A DNA stretch of 64,000 nucleotides from Lagopus muta. Its lineage: Eukaryota; Chordata; Aves; Galliformes; Phasianidae. The notes below the pieces were generated by a model, which had not been told where the DNA came from, did not search any database, and saw only the letters and a list, made by a program, of their open reading frames with translations. The stretch spans positions 10,044,001 through 10,108,000 of the forward strand of contig NC_064443.1 of the NCBI RefSeq assembly GCF_023343835.1, written 5' to 3'. Shown in pieces: positions 13,095 through 24,715 of this stretch. Positions within the stretch are counted from its first letter, which is position 1. The number at the start of each line of letters is the position of its first letter. The position numbers were made by a program, and so were the translations under genes.

Positions 13095-13510
13095 ATGCAA
13101 TCACAGCTAATGGATTCCAGTTTTATTTCTAGATTTAAAGTATACTCCTTTTTGGGCTGAAATGGAGCAGGCAAAGAGACAATTAATTGCAAGTATGGGT
13201 GTATAAAAAGCACCTGGGGATAGATCAGCTGGGGGAAACACACGGAGCTCAACTGCACATGCGTGTGCTGACAGCCCCCTTTCCTATGAAAATTTGAAAT
13301 TCTGAACTCCACTCCCTGCTACCTGTCAGGGTTGGCGTGCCTTTAATTATAATGTCTGCATGCTTCTTTAGGCACCATTTAATTCTCTCTGACAGCCACC
13401 CATTTAAAAAGAAAGGCAAACACTCAGAACTTAGTGGCAGATCGGAGCCAGGCGAGGGATGTGCTAATTGCCAGATGTTGTTCATTTGACTCTGATCCAT
13501 TACCAAAATT
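13095..13510. promoter_or_regulatory. Candidate conserved regulatory block
   Basis: Repeat-free and AT-rich, with ACAATTAATTGC, CTTTAATTATAATG, CATTTAATTC, GCTAATTGCC and TTCATTTGAC motifs within ~400 bp. One 32-bp purine-rich run follows at about 13513. This is the longest block of this character in the first quarter of the window. The conservation claim is inference. Confidence 0.27.
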
Positions 13511-13977
13511 AAAGAAGAAAGAAATGGAAATAGGAAAAAGAAAAAAAAATCCCACCCCGCCTCCTTACATAGCTGTCTGTAGGTCGGAGTCACTGCTGTT
13601 AGCTAACTTTCTCCAACAGAGCACATTGGGGTGTTTCTGCGTTATCAGCCTCACAGGCCAAGTCACTTTATGCAATGGACTGCGGAGCATCTCTCCTGGG
13701 GTCCGGTGTTCAGCAGCTTCGAGGCTAGCAAGGAAATATTTCCCCACAGTGCAACCATCTGTAGTCTCTCTCTGACATTTCCAGTAGCTAATCTGCTTTA
13801 TCAGAGATGAAAAATTTCCATAGCTGGTGGCTCAAGAGAACAGAAGTCAGAAACTCAGCCGAGATTTAAAGTAACTCTTGACTTGGATGGTTACTAACAC
13901 CCGGGGCATCTCTTGCGCTACTTACTTGGGGAAAGAGGATTGCTTTGTGCCAAGGGAAACAAGGTCAAGTATGAAGA
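13511..13977. other. Non-coding sequence, nothing recognised
   Basis: Purine-rich at its start, otherwise unremarkable. Short open frames on both strands overlap each other. Confidence 0.6.
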
Positions 13978-14136
13978 TCAGAAAGGTTGTGGATGCCCAT
14001 CCCTGGGAGGTTGGATGGGCCCCTGGTCAACCTATCCGGTTCCTGATTTAGTAATTGGCAACCTTCCCCAAAGCTAGAGGGTTGGAACTTGGTGATCTTT
14101 GAGGCCCCTTCCAACCCAAGTGATTCTATGATTCTA
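13978..14136 (+). mobile_element. CR1 LINE 3' tail (type C), short
   Basis: Contains 'gcccatccctgggaggttgg', then 'gggcccctggtcaacct', then 'ggttggaacttggtgatctttgaggcc' (as spaced words), and ends with the CR1 terminal repeat TGATTCTATGATTCTA. Only about 160 bp is retained, so this is a strongly 5'-truncated copy with no coding capacity. Confidence 0.93.
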
Positions 14137-17100
14137 AGACTGCTCCTAAGGCCCATCTGAAATGGATTTGGGCATCGCCTAGTAGGTTCCCTAATACATT
14201 TTGCCTCTGTTAATCCCAAGGGGAGTTTCATTTATTCACCAGTGATTCCTAGCCACCCAGAAATAAACCAGGAAGGGGTCCCTGCAGGATAGAATGTGGC
14301 CTACTGCAGGAAAGAATGCATGACTTTATTTTGAGCCACCTTCCTTGCCTCCAAGGCAAGGTTTTCCTGATACATTTGAAGAATTACATATGTGCCTAAA
14401 ATATGCAATTAAGCTCATGGCTCACATATATTCATTGAGCCCAAAAGAGACCAGAGCATCTATAAATATTGAGCTTTCTCTTTTTTTTTTTTTTTTTTTT
14501 GAATTACTCATTCCTTTATAACTAAAAAGTAGGACAGATGAGCTGTGAAGGAGGTAACAAGGCAAAATTAGCTTTCTGTCATTTGTGGCTGCTCTAAACC
14601 ACATGAAAAAGGTTCTGAACAGCAGTGTTTAGGTCCTCCTCCCTCAGTGAGGTAAATGCTGGGAATCATTAAACAGGCAACCTGGCTGTGCCTAAATCCT
14701 TCATCTGTCACAGGGATTTGTTTTAGAAAGCTCTACTCTTGCATGAGATATATTTGGATTTGGAACACAAAGAGTATCTTCATTTAATAGCTCTCCATTC
14801 TTATCAAGTTGGCCTTCCTTGGGGCTGTACTTTTAGTTCTCTGGGAGTTTATTCTCATAACAGGCTCATCTATCCCTTTGTCAGATATTCTTTTAAAATG
14901 GCCCCTGTGTAATAAATTGGCTTAGTTCGGGAAAATTCCTTCCCTTAACTGGTCCGTATGGACAAGCAAAACCCACTATTAACTGCATAGCAATAATGTT
15001 TTACAAGGACATTTCTGGCTTTCTACCCGCTAAACATACGGTTTAATTTTGACAATATTTTTAAACAGGCTGTAGGGTGTCTCGTCCACACTTTGCTGAA
15101 GAGGTCAGCTACCTTGTACGTGGCTCCATTTGCAGCCCTCTCACATTTTTGATCTCCAAACACGATGCATGAACAACCTGAACAGCGGGGTCCCCATGGT
15201 GGGCAGTACCCTGATGACAAGAAATCATGCTGCCAGACTGTACTGCCTACATGGGGTGGAGCTCACCACTGTGGCACCACTCTGCTTTGGGACCCAACAA
15301 ATTGGAAGCATTTGGCTAGAGGACTTCAACTGCAGGGGCCCAAAGGGAATTGCAGTGCTGTGTTGCAAATACTGCCTGGAGAAGCACTGCTTATACATGG
15401 GACAGGTGATAGCTTGTCACTTGCCTGGTGCAGAACTGACTCCAGTATGTTTGTTTCTTTAGCATCAAAGCATCAGTGGCAGGTCTCTCTCCACCATCTT
15501 GCTCTGCAGATGTGATACCACTTGTTTCCCTTTTCACCAAAAGTCCAGAGTTAACTTGAGGGCTCTCAACTTCAGGATGGGCATAATTTGGCAAACAGGC
15601 TGCAGTAGTCAGCCAAAATGTTCCCTACATGAGCTGTAGATGAAATGCAGCGTGAGCGGAAGGGAGAGGGGCAACTATATTATCTTTTCTCCCTAATAAG
15701 GAGCGATACAGGCAGAGAATACAGTATACAGTTCACTTAACTAATTTTCTAACCAGCAGTCACTGCAATGTTCTCTCTAGGATTAGAGAGGACAAGGGAA
15801 GAAGCAGAATAATAAATCCAGACTGGCTTTTTGCAAGCTGCAATCATATCATTATAGAAAGGAGTTTAAGGACATCCACTGTGGAGAGAAAAAATTAAGA
15901 ACAGAGGCCATTTCAGCTCACCCTTGGCAGCACAATTAATTAAAATTAAATTCAAGGAAAAATAAGTTTAATATGCCATCTGAATAATATCTCCTATCTA
16001 AACAGTGTTCTGAGGCTATCTGCACGAGTTAGGTGATTTGGATGGGAAGATGCCTCATCTTGGGTTGTAATGGATCTATTTCCCACCTGCCACTGCTACC
16101 TGGACATCAGCCCTCTGCTGCAGCCCGCGCCCTTCTCTTATCCCAATAGGAAATGTAATGGGTGGTGAAGAACAGGGGTGGAGGGGAGGCTGGCACAGCT
16201 GCACCCAAAATGTCTCTTGAGACAGCCGTTGGCTTTGGCCAGCTCTGCCTCTTTCTGCCCACAAAGGGTCACGAGCCCTTCTGAGGTGGGTCTGTGGTCA
16301 CCAGGCATCACCCAACTCTTGGGAAACTGGATCACTGTTCAAAAGAAGGGAGTTTTAATTCATTTCTGTGCTTCTCATTCCAACAAGGCTCCCAAAGGAG
16401 AGCCCAAATGGACCAGCCTGCAATGTATCCTTATTAAATTAGATAGCACTTACTGCCCAGGCCACAGCCCTAAGGACAGAGAATTACATGAGTTTTCCAT
16501 CTCTCCCATCTTGTTATAATCGATGGACAAAAAATAAAATGCCAATAGGGGAAGAAGGTTAAGTCCCTTGAGGCAACTCCCCATCTTGCAGCACTGGGTT
16601 GCCATTGGTTGCTTAGAGCAGCTCCAGCTTTTATCTCTCTCCCAGTCCCTGGCAGATGAGCGGTGTCAACTCATTGAAAATAAACCTGAGTGAGTAAGTC
16701 TCTATCTCCCACAAATCAACATTACTCTGCTGACCATATCACGTCCAGTTTTCCCTTGCTTCAGTTTTCAGGCATCTGAGAGGGCTTTGCTGCTGCAGTG
16801 CACAATAGGTGGGATTGCTGTTTTTAATCACCAGAACAGAGCTTTGCCACTCACATATCTCCCACCACCAGTTTACTGTGTAATTGCATAATTATTTAGC
16901 AATGTCAAAAGTGCATCTAGATTGCAGGAGACGAAGCTGTGAGTGTCTTTGAAGAGATGCTCAGGAAGGGCTTGCTATGATACAGATACACCTGCAGGCA
17001 TGGAGAAGAGGAGATGGGGAAGCTTTTCTTTCAGACTGGGTCTCCGGAGGCTCTTTATAGCCAAGAAAATGCGGTGGCATTATTAAAAATGATAATTGTG

Positions 17101-17527
17101 TCATGCAGAATGAAATGGCAGGTGGTAAGCAGAGTTTGGGGTGGAACAGAAGAGATATGGATTGTTTTACTGCAGCTTATGGATATTACAGCAGCGCCTG
17201 CAGGGACTGATCCCAAAATTAGTTGGCATCTTCTCTATGATTCAGAGGAAGCTTGATCAGGCCTCTTAAAGTCAGGAAGATGCTGAGTTCACAGCACTGG
17301 GGCTGAACTCAATTTACAGTAATGTGCAGGAGATCAGCCTGAGATCTGCTGGGTGGGAGCGCCCGGACATGTCTGCCTGTATGATCCTTCTGGACACAGA
17401 AAACAAAACATTGGCATTAATGTTCCTCCTTCTGTATTTGAGGTGATCAGATATACCTCTTGATTTTCAGCTTTGCATGATGCCTGGCAGTGCATCCCTC
17501 CAAAATGAAGTGGGAAGATTAAAGAAA
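14137..17527. other. Non-coding sequence, nothing recognised
   Basis: Holds a T20 run and short AT-rich patches (around 15930-15990). The overlapping frames at 15130-15515 on both strands have no recognisable domain. No CR1 or LTR signature was seen in these 3.4 kb. Confidence 0.65.
14481..14500. repeat. T20 homopolymer
   Basis: Twenty consecutive T preceded by a short CTTTCTC pyrimidine lead. No retroposed body is recognisable next to it. Confidence 0.93.
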
Positions 17528-17989
17528 GACTTTGAGGCCCTGGAATGTGCCCAGAGAGGGGCAACAAAGCTGTGAATAGTCTGGAGCACAAATCTTGTGG
17601 AGAGTGGCAGAGGGAATTGGTGTTGTTCAGTCTGGAGAAGAAGAAGCTCAGGGGAGACCTTATTGCTCTCTACAATGCCCTGAAAGGAGGCTGTGGTGAG
17701 GTGAGTGTCAACCTCTTCTCCTGGCTAACAGTGACAGGATGAGAAGCGATGGCCTCAGGTTGCACCAGAGGAGGTTGGGTATTAGGAAAAAGTTCTTCTC
17801 TGAAAGAGTGGTGATGCACTGGCACTGCTGCACAGGGAGTGGTGGAGTCGCCATCCCTGGAGGTGTTCAGGAGCTGCAGAGATGTTGCACTGAGGGATGT
17901 GGTCAGCAGGCATGGTGGGGGTGGGTTGGGTTTGGGCTGGATGATCCTAGAGATCTTTTCCAGCCTTTATGATTCTGTGATTCTATGAT
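17528..17989 (+). mobile_element. CR1 LINE 3' fragment (type B), ~460 bp
   Basis: One of the longer CR1 copies in the window. Frames encode [18 protein letters not shown] and later GIRKKFFSERVVMHWH, both typical of the CR1 ORF2 C-terminus beyond the reverse transcriptase domain. They lie in different frames, so the copy carries frameshifts. The 3' end is 'cctttatgattctgtgattctatgat' type (CR1 octamer repeat). The catalytic parts of the element are absent. Confidence 0.95.
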
Positions 17990-19607
17990 CCCCAGCGCCT
18001 TCAGCTCCCCTCAAGCACTCTGGGTTGGGTTGTTGAGGTGCTGCGAGCAGCTCAACTGCTTTTAAAGCCACTTAATAAAGCTAAGCAGAAAATCTAAAAT
18101 GAGTTAAAGGAAACTAATGTGAATCTCAATTTTTAAAATTCATAACATTTATCAGTGTCTGCATGAGGCAGCACAACAGAAGTAAACATCGACTCCCATT
18201 GACTCTGCTGGCACTGCTGACAGCAGAATCAGTCCCTCTCCCTGTCACTGAGCTGCTGTCTCTGGGCATGTTAGATGGATGTCTGTGCTACCTCAGCCAG
18301 GAGCTTTTCTCTTGTAAGGGGCAAAGATCCTCAGCAGTCTGAATGAGCAGGATGGAGGCACGTCCTGGTGCTCTGGGACAGAGCATTTGCTGGAGCTCTT
18401 TTACATGCTGTTCATCTCTGACATTCCCTGCTAGCTGCTAGAGTCCTGAACCTGCCAGAAGGAGAGGGATAATCACCTCTGTGCTGAGTCCTTCCTCCAA
18501 AGCAAAACGTTTCTAAAATCAGCAGTGTTAAGATGCCATTTCTGTCTGAGACGTGTTTCAGAACGGTGGTAAGGGTCAGAGAAATGATGCTGAAAATGAC
18601 ACCTTGTTATTGCTCTGCATTGTTTGAAGGAAAATTTCCCTCTGAGTTGTATCTGGTGGGGTGTCTGACAAAAATACAGCAGCCCTAAGTGGTCAGCAGG
18701 CAAGGACCTGCCAGGAGCTCACGCTGGTGGGATGCCTTGTTGCTCAGTCCTGGACACCCAGCTGGGGTTCTTAGGCATCTGATCCCATGGGTAGGCTGCC
18801 AGAGGATGAGGGTGGGTTGGGAGATGTCTCAGCACGGGGATGGAGGGCCTGGCAAGAGGATCCCCCTTCCAACCTGCTGGCTTATTCCCAGGGGTGTGAA
18901 AAACAGTAACCTCTCAGTCTTGGGGAAGGACCCTTGTGCTTTGCCTCCGATCATCCCCTAAAAATACTCTGCTGAATATTTGTTTTCTGAGCCCTTTTTC
19001 TCTGTAACATCCATCAGACTGCTGTCTTTTCATTCCTTCCTTCTCTTACAAAGTCTTCACTCCAATTCGCTCCTCCAGATGAGACCAAAAGCTGCTAGCA
19101 TTTATCACTGTCACCACAGTATCCCTTTCTTCTGTTTGCTGACACTTCACCCACCGATCCCAATTACTGTCTGTCTTTCCTTCCATTCATACAAATCCCC
19201 CATGTAACTTTGGATCATCAATTTCCAGCAAATGGGCTGTTTGCAAGTGCCGTCCCTGCTTCACCCCTGGCTGAATGGTTGCCTCTGACACACAGCACCC
19301 CAACTGCTCCCAGGGCAGATGAATGAAACTTTGTCAGAGAGCACTGAATGAAGAAGAAAGAGCTCATTTCCCTCCCCAGATTCCTCCTGAATTCACGGGA
19401 GCTGAACAAATAGTATCAGAAAGTGTATCAGGTGAGTCCCAGATCCAGCACAAATTAAGCGCTGTCTGTAAGTGTAGAGCACTCATAGTGAAGCCCAAAT
19501 TGTCAGAGGAAATGTGAACCTTGAGAAGGGATGCATGACATACATTTATGTGACTAGGCTTATCAGGCTATCAACAGGCTGAAGAGAGTCTCCAGTGCAA
19601 TCACCAA
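17990..19607. other. Non-coding sequence, nothing recognised
   Basis: Slightly more GC-rich than its neighbours, without CpG-island character. No coding or repeat signature was seen. Confidence 0.65.
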
Positions 19608-19710
19608 ATCATGGAATCACGGAATCATAGACCAGTAAGATCACCAAGTCCAACCATCAACCCATCACAGCCATGCCCACTAGCCATGTCCTTCACATCC
19701 TTCTTGAGCT
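19608..19710 (-). mobile_element. CR1 LINE 3' tail, reverse orientation
   Basis: Begins with the reverse-complement CR1 terminal repeat (ATCATGGAATCACGGAATCATAG). It continues with 'gatcaccaagtccaaccatc', then 'catcacagccatgcccac' and 'ccatgtcc', the standard reverse CR1 order. After about 19710 the match fades, so the 5' edge is uncertain and could extend ~50 bp further. Confidence 0.9.
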
Positions 19711-20091
19711 TAAAGTCATGCTCTTATTTTACTATTTGGAGCCCCAGGGTGGTCTCTCCCCCCACCAGCTCTGCACCCCCAGCTTATGGGACTGATGAAA
19801 AGTGAGGAGGCAGAAATTTGGCTGGGATCCCCTCATTACAACCCTGACAGTAGGCACATTAGGATGCTACTAATAATCCGTCAGCTTCTTAGCATATGAT
19901 AGCTGCCTCCTAAAATATTAATCAAATCATAACATGTGATCCTAAAAATAGGCTTTCCGATTCCACTCTGCTCTCTCCTTAAGGTTCCTTGGGTGGTTTG
20001 AAGTTGTGCTTTAACCTTTTCTGGCATTTCACTGATTGTAACAACTACTTTTCCAGAGAACTGCAAAACCTGGTGCCCTTTGCCAGCATGT

Positions 20092-20123
20092 ACACACACA
20101 CGCACACACACACACACACACAC
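20092..20123. repeat. Imperfect (CA)n microsatellite
   Basis: About 32 bp of alternating AC with one G interruption, followed by further ACAC-like bases. A likely length-polymorphic marker. Confidence 0.95.
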
Positions 20124-21105
20124 GTACACCTACACACAGCACTTTGCTTTCTCATTGTTTTGGTGCAAGGATCTCTTTGCCAGTATGCAAATATATTAAT
20201 CCACCCAAGGAGATCAGAGGAATTTATTCTAAAGTGCAGTGCTGCATAATCCCAGCACCTTTTTAGCTCTTCCCACTGCCTCGTCTTCTCCCGTGCCCTC
20301 CAGGACAAGAGAGAAGACAGAAGCACATAGGCAGATTTTGGGGAAGCTGATGAGCATCCGCTCCCATCACAGGTCTGTGAGCACCCTGACTTCATTGCCT
20401 CCTTCTGCTGCCGCAATGCTAATGGATGAAGTTCTATAAATATTTGATTGACCTGTCACTGCCATGCTGCTCTCATTTATCACTTGCTCAAGTCGGATCT
20501 GAATTATTTTGGAATATTTTGTGCTGTCTTTACATAGTGTTCAATTCTTTCCCTGTCTCCCCTACCAGCCCCAGCCCAGGAGTGAGCAGCTCCCAAAAAT
20601 GCTGAGGAAATGGAGCTTAAAGCCTGGGGCAACGGGACAGAGAAGGTGAATCTAAGGAGATGCAGAAATGAACCAGACAGGGCAGGGAAATGTACAGAGA
20701 ACCCACCCAAGCCGGTATGTGAGGGAGTGCATACCACAGCATATGAGATCAACAGCCCCTTTCTGCAATTTCCATAGTGCTGAGTCCCAGAAGAGGGTTA
20801 CAGATTTACAAGGAATTCAGGTAATTTGCTCGTCATGTTACCCATAGGAAGTGAGTAATTGTCCTGTGCTCACTGCTCTAATCAGAGCCTGGGTATTTTA
20901 GTAGCGAGGGCTCTGGAATATATTAGGAGATGCAGTCCATACAATCAAATTCTATTGTGTTCATTTTCACTCCTGTCTTCTCTAGATTTTTACATTCAGG
21001 ATGAAATCAGCAAATTTTAGAGCTTGCCGAGATTGAAACGATGGTGTTTAGCGATGCAGCCACGAGCACGCAGAGCCCAGCACTGCTTATCTCCCAGTAA
21101 TGAGT

Positions 21106-21117
21106 CCCCCCGGGGGG
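21106..21117. repeat. Perfect CCCCCCGGGGGG palindrome
   Basis: Six C directly followed by six G, a 12-bp self-complementary block in otherwise average-composition DNA. It contains the SmaI/XmaI core. No function is implied. Confidence 0.95.
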
Positions 21118-22438
21118 TCACAGCCCCCACTGCATGGGGCAGCCCAAAGCCCTTTGCCTTGTGGTAAGTCTGCTAACCCCACTCCAATCCCTGCTGAAAA
21201 CACCTCCAGCTGTCTCCATGGGCATTTGCACAGCCAGTCCAACCCCATCATCTTACCCATGAGTGCCACATAGCTTTTCACTGTACACCTATCCTGCAAA
21301 ACCCCAGGCTGAACCAGCTCTTGTGGTGTTGTTGGCATCCAAATCCCATGGGATGGACTGCCCTCTGCGCAGATAAATCCTTTTCTCAGTTCTCAAAAGA
21401 CAAAAGCCTGACACATCGAGCAATTTCTATCATTCCAACGACCCCTCTCATTAGCTCTCTCCTTCTGCCTCCTCCCTTCCTCATGTCAGCAATATGCCGA
21501 TCCATCCTGCTTATACCAGCTCTTACCTATACTCCAATTACTTTTTCATCTCCCCCACCGGCTGTTTTCAATACTATTATCTGCTGCACTTGCTGGATCT
21601 GGCTTTCAGGCGTTTGACTGATGCCTGATTCCTGTAACCAGAACATGTCTGTTGATTGGACTGTCAATGGATTTCTTGGCAGAAAGGGCATTGGGCCTTG
21701 CAAATGTGAAACTGTATTTCAATCTCATTTAGAAGGAAAGAGAAAGGAGAAGGAAAAATATCCTAAAGCCACATTTTTTCCTTGCTCTCTTTGAACAAGT
21801 GCTTTAAGTAAACAAGTGTTTTTGCCTTTTTTAATAAGGTCATCCGTGACATCACTTTCTTATCAGAAAAGGAACATTTTGTGTCGTATATTTCTAGCAC
21901 TGGAATGCCCATCTTGACTTTACAGCAAACAGTTTCTACTGATTCATCTCTGGGGAGGAAAAGGAAGTGGGAAGGAGATGCACATCCATCCCTGTCTCCT
22001 GGCTGCCTGCAGTGACACCTTGCTGTAACAGAGAGCGCCAAGCCACCTCCTGACCAGCCCTCTGCATGCCTGCTCACAGCCAGAGCCTCTCTGCAAGAAT
22101 GCACCTTTGACTTTCCTAAATAACAATGCAATTACCTTCAAAAGCTGGCAGCCAAAGTACGTGCTGAGAAATGGCTACCATTAAGAAGAAATTATCCGCT
22201 CTCAGGGAACGGCCGATTTGTTAACTTGTGAAGGAGGAGAACGAGCCAGCTCCAGACTATGTAGGCGTTGAGGTTGAGAATGAGGTGGGAGAGCTGCTGT
22301 TTTCAACCAGCCTGGGCACAGAGCTGGAGAAAGCCCATGAGGTTTGAAAGAAGAGCCCTGGATGAATTGGATCAAATGTGTTTTGCTGCTGTCTTGTACA
22401 GGTACAGATCAACAGGTACATGCTAAGCAATCCTCCTC

Positions 22439-22544
22439 TGTGGATAGGGCAGGTGTCTCAGGGTCATGCCCTCCATGATTCTTCAGGAGTTGGACACAAT
22501 GACCCTTCTGGGTCCCCTCCAACTCAAGACATTCTATGATTCTA
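22439..22544 (+). mobile_element. CR1 LINE 3' tail, decayed (probably type C)
   Basis: The last ~60 bp are diagnostic: 'ggagttggacacaatgaccc', then 'gggtcccctccaactcaag', then ACATTCTATGATTCTA. The upstream part is divergent and the left border is approximate. Confidence 0.85.
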
Positions 22545-23575
22545 CATGAAGGCATTTCATGGGGAACCTCCAAAGAAGTTCCATTATTGAGACCTGCACT
22601 CAAATGCATCCAACCTTGTCACTTGCCTGTGACTAAAAGAAGGTGCCAGTATTACTCGTATCTCCTGATCTTGCAAAAGCCCCTGAGGTCTGGGGCTGGG
22701 TTTGAAAAACAAAGTAGAAGCAGGGGAAGGCAATTTTTGAAACAGGAAGGAGTGAGGCATAAATAGATTATTTGAGGTTAGCTTCCATCAGTCTGTACAT
22801 TTAGGGCTGGACAGGTGACTTCTCACACACTATATATATTTTCCTACTCAATTCTCAAGGGCCTTTCAATGCAGAAAGACAAGATAACTGTGATATATGC
22901 AGAAAGATTTAGATTCTCTTTAACATCAGAGGCAATCTTTGATATTGCACCAAGCTACAGAGTGAAGCATTCCTATCTGAATGCAACCCCCAGAAGCCCA
23001 CCAGGGAGTTATCTTGGAACACAGCTGAAATCACTGGTGCTGACTTGACTATGTCTGAAAATATTAGCATGTTCAAACTCGGAGGCTTGCTTGAGACATT
23101 TCTGGAAGATAAAAACAACCCTCAATGACTTGGAAACAGATCTGGTGGGCTTGCAGTGCTAAATAAATAGCAACAGAACTGGGAAACTTTGAAGATGACA
23201 AGATTTTCTAGGTCACGTTGTCTATTTTCCCCTTGGCCAATGCAGGGTGTTTTGTAGAGTGTAGCCTTGAGACCTCCTTCCAAACTAGCCTTAAATGTTA
23301 CAAGCTATGCATTTTGACAACTGCTAAGCTGATATGCACAGGCATTGTCTTTGTAGGTGCTGAAGCTGTTAGTGCATAGCTGTTAATCTAAGCAAGTACA
23401 TTTTGAATATTTATTACCTTTTAAAGAGGAATGAGCTTGGGAAAAAAGAGTCTGGAAGCAGATTGGGCAGAAAGCCCTACATGAAAAGGGACAGACAACT
23501 ACTTTCTTCTCCCTGAGCAGCACTGACCGCACATTGCTGCTGTTCTTCTTCTCTTCTCATGTCTTTTGGATTATG
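22545..23575. other. Non-coding sequence, nothing recognised
   Basis: AT-rich unique sequence. Short frames on both strands and no repeat signature. Confidence 0.6.
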
Positions 23576-23653
23576 GCTGAGTGACATGGGTTAAAGGGCA
23601 TGTTGGTGATGGGTTAATAGTTGGAATTGATTTTATGGCCTTTATGATTCTAT
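23576..23653 (+). mobile_element. CR1 LINE 3' tail, very short and decayed
   Basis: Contains 'ttggtgatgggttaatagtt', then 'ggcctttatgattctatg', the order expected at a CR1 3' end. Fewer than 80 bp remain. The plus orientation is fixed by the terminal repeat. Confidence 0.7.
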
Positions 23654-24469
23654 GTGGAAGATGGCATGGACATAGTGCCCCATCAATGCTTCCTGGGAGA
23701 AAAACTGGAAAAGCACTGTAAAAATGGGCCAAGCTGGGCTTTGCTGCCTGAAAACCAGAGCAGAACCAGGCCTGCTGAGGGAAACAGGGGAAGGAAAGTG
23801 TTGAAAATGGGGATCAGAACATGGTGATGGAATCTGTGGATAGTCATGGTCTTTCGTCCTTGTTCAGAGAATAAAGCTTCTTTCCTATCTCTCTCCAGAT
23901 TCTTCCAGCAAAGAGACTGTACAATCACAGGCAGCTGCACTGAGGAAAATGTAGATGCAATAGTAAACACAGACTTGGAGGAGCATCTATTTTCTCCTTC
24001 AGGTCAAGCAGTGGTCTTGAAAGATTACCCAGCACATAGAGAACTCAGAAGGAGCAAGGTGAGCACATCTACCAGTGGAATGCCTGCTCCTATGGAGGCA
24101 CACCAGTCAGGCGAGATGGTCTTTCAGCTCAAAATAATATTCTGGGCTCATTTTACAGATGTTTATATCCAAAGCCAGAACTGTATTTCCCATCCAAAGA
24201 GCTCCAGCTGCAGACATATCCAGGGGAGCATCAGCCTTTTCTGCAGCAGTGATTGTTGGTACCACCTCACTGTGCTGCCGATGTCCACCGTGCAATGTGC
24301 CACTGCATGGTGCCAGAGAGAAGCATGATTAAGGGAAGGCTGGCAGAAAGGAGAGAGAATGTATAGCATAGAAGCCTGGAAAGCAGAAGCATCAGCAGGC
24401 CAAGAGGAGGTTATTCCCATGATACATCCCTATTTCCCCCTCCCTATCATGTCAGCAGCCTCTTTAGCT
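23654..24469. other. Non-coding sequence with a 160-codon open frame
   Basis: The plus frame 23846-24328 is among the longest in the window but is opposed by overlapping minus frames and has no domain, repeat or localisation signal I can recognise. Treated as chance. Confidence 0.6.
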
Positions 24470-24560
24470 TCACACAGAGGTTGTGAGGATTCATTAGTTA
24501 ATGTTTGTAAAGCACTATATAGATGGAGAGAGCTATGTAAGTGCTAAGTATTATTATTAT
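24470..24560 (+). mobile_element. Ancient CORE-SINE (MIR/MIR3-like) 3' relic
   Basis: The order GGTTGTGAGGATT, then TTAGTTAATGTTTGTAAAGCAC, then AGCTATGTAAGTGCTAAGTATTATTATTATT is that of the 3' part of MIR-type CORE-SINEs with their L2/L3-like tail. Each word can be read directly in the plus strand. This family predates the bird-mammal split, so survival of a readable copy in a bird is unusual and suggests selection on the site or the adjoining block. Confidence 0.7.
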
Positions 24561-24715
24561 TGCAGAGAGTCGCTGTTAAGGCAATGGATATGCTCTTAAG
24601 TGTCATTTCGTATTTAATTAACGTGCAATAATTGTCTTCCAAAACCTGGAGGTAAATCTTTATTCTTGACACTTCTTTTAAAGAGACATTGCAGCAGAGC
24701 TGCCGGTAATGGGCC
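24561..24715. promoter_or_regulatory. Candidate conserved block adjoining a CORE-SINE
   Basis: Directly after the SINE tail comes AT-rich unique DNA with TATTTAATTAACG, CAATAATTGTC and TTAAAGAGACATTG motifs. The combination of a legible ancient SINE and this texture suggests an exapted enhancer. Inference, to be tested by alignment to other amniotes. Confidence 0.3.

Larger units (their letters stand above)
19711..22438. other. Non-coding sequence with a CA repeat and a GC palindrome
   Basis: Apart from the two items listed separately, no gene, transposon or RNA was recognised. All open frames are under 125 codons and overlap. Confidence 0.65.

Noticed and set aside
20092..20123. CRISPR-like or other structured array
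   Set aside because: A plain CA microsatellite. No spacer-repeat periodicity exists anywhere in the window.
21106..21117. CpG island or promoter around CCCCCCGGGGGG
   Set aside because: Flanking DNA is poor in CpG and of average composition. The palindrome stands alone.
23846..24328. 160-codon plus frame
   Set aside because: Overlapped by open frames on the minus strand. No domain, repeat or targeting signal is recognised.
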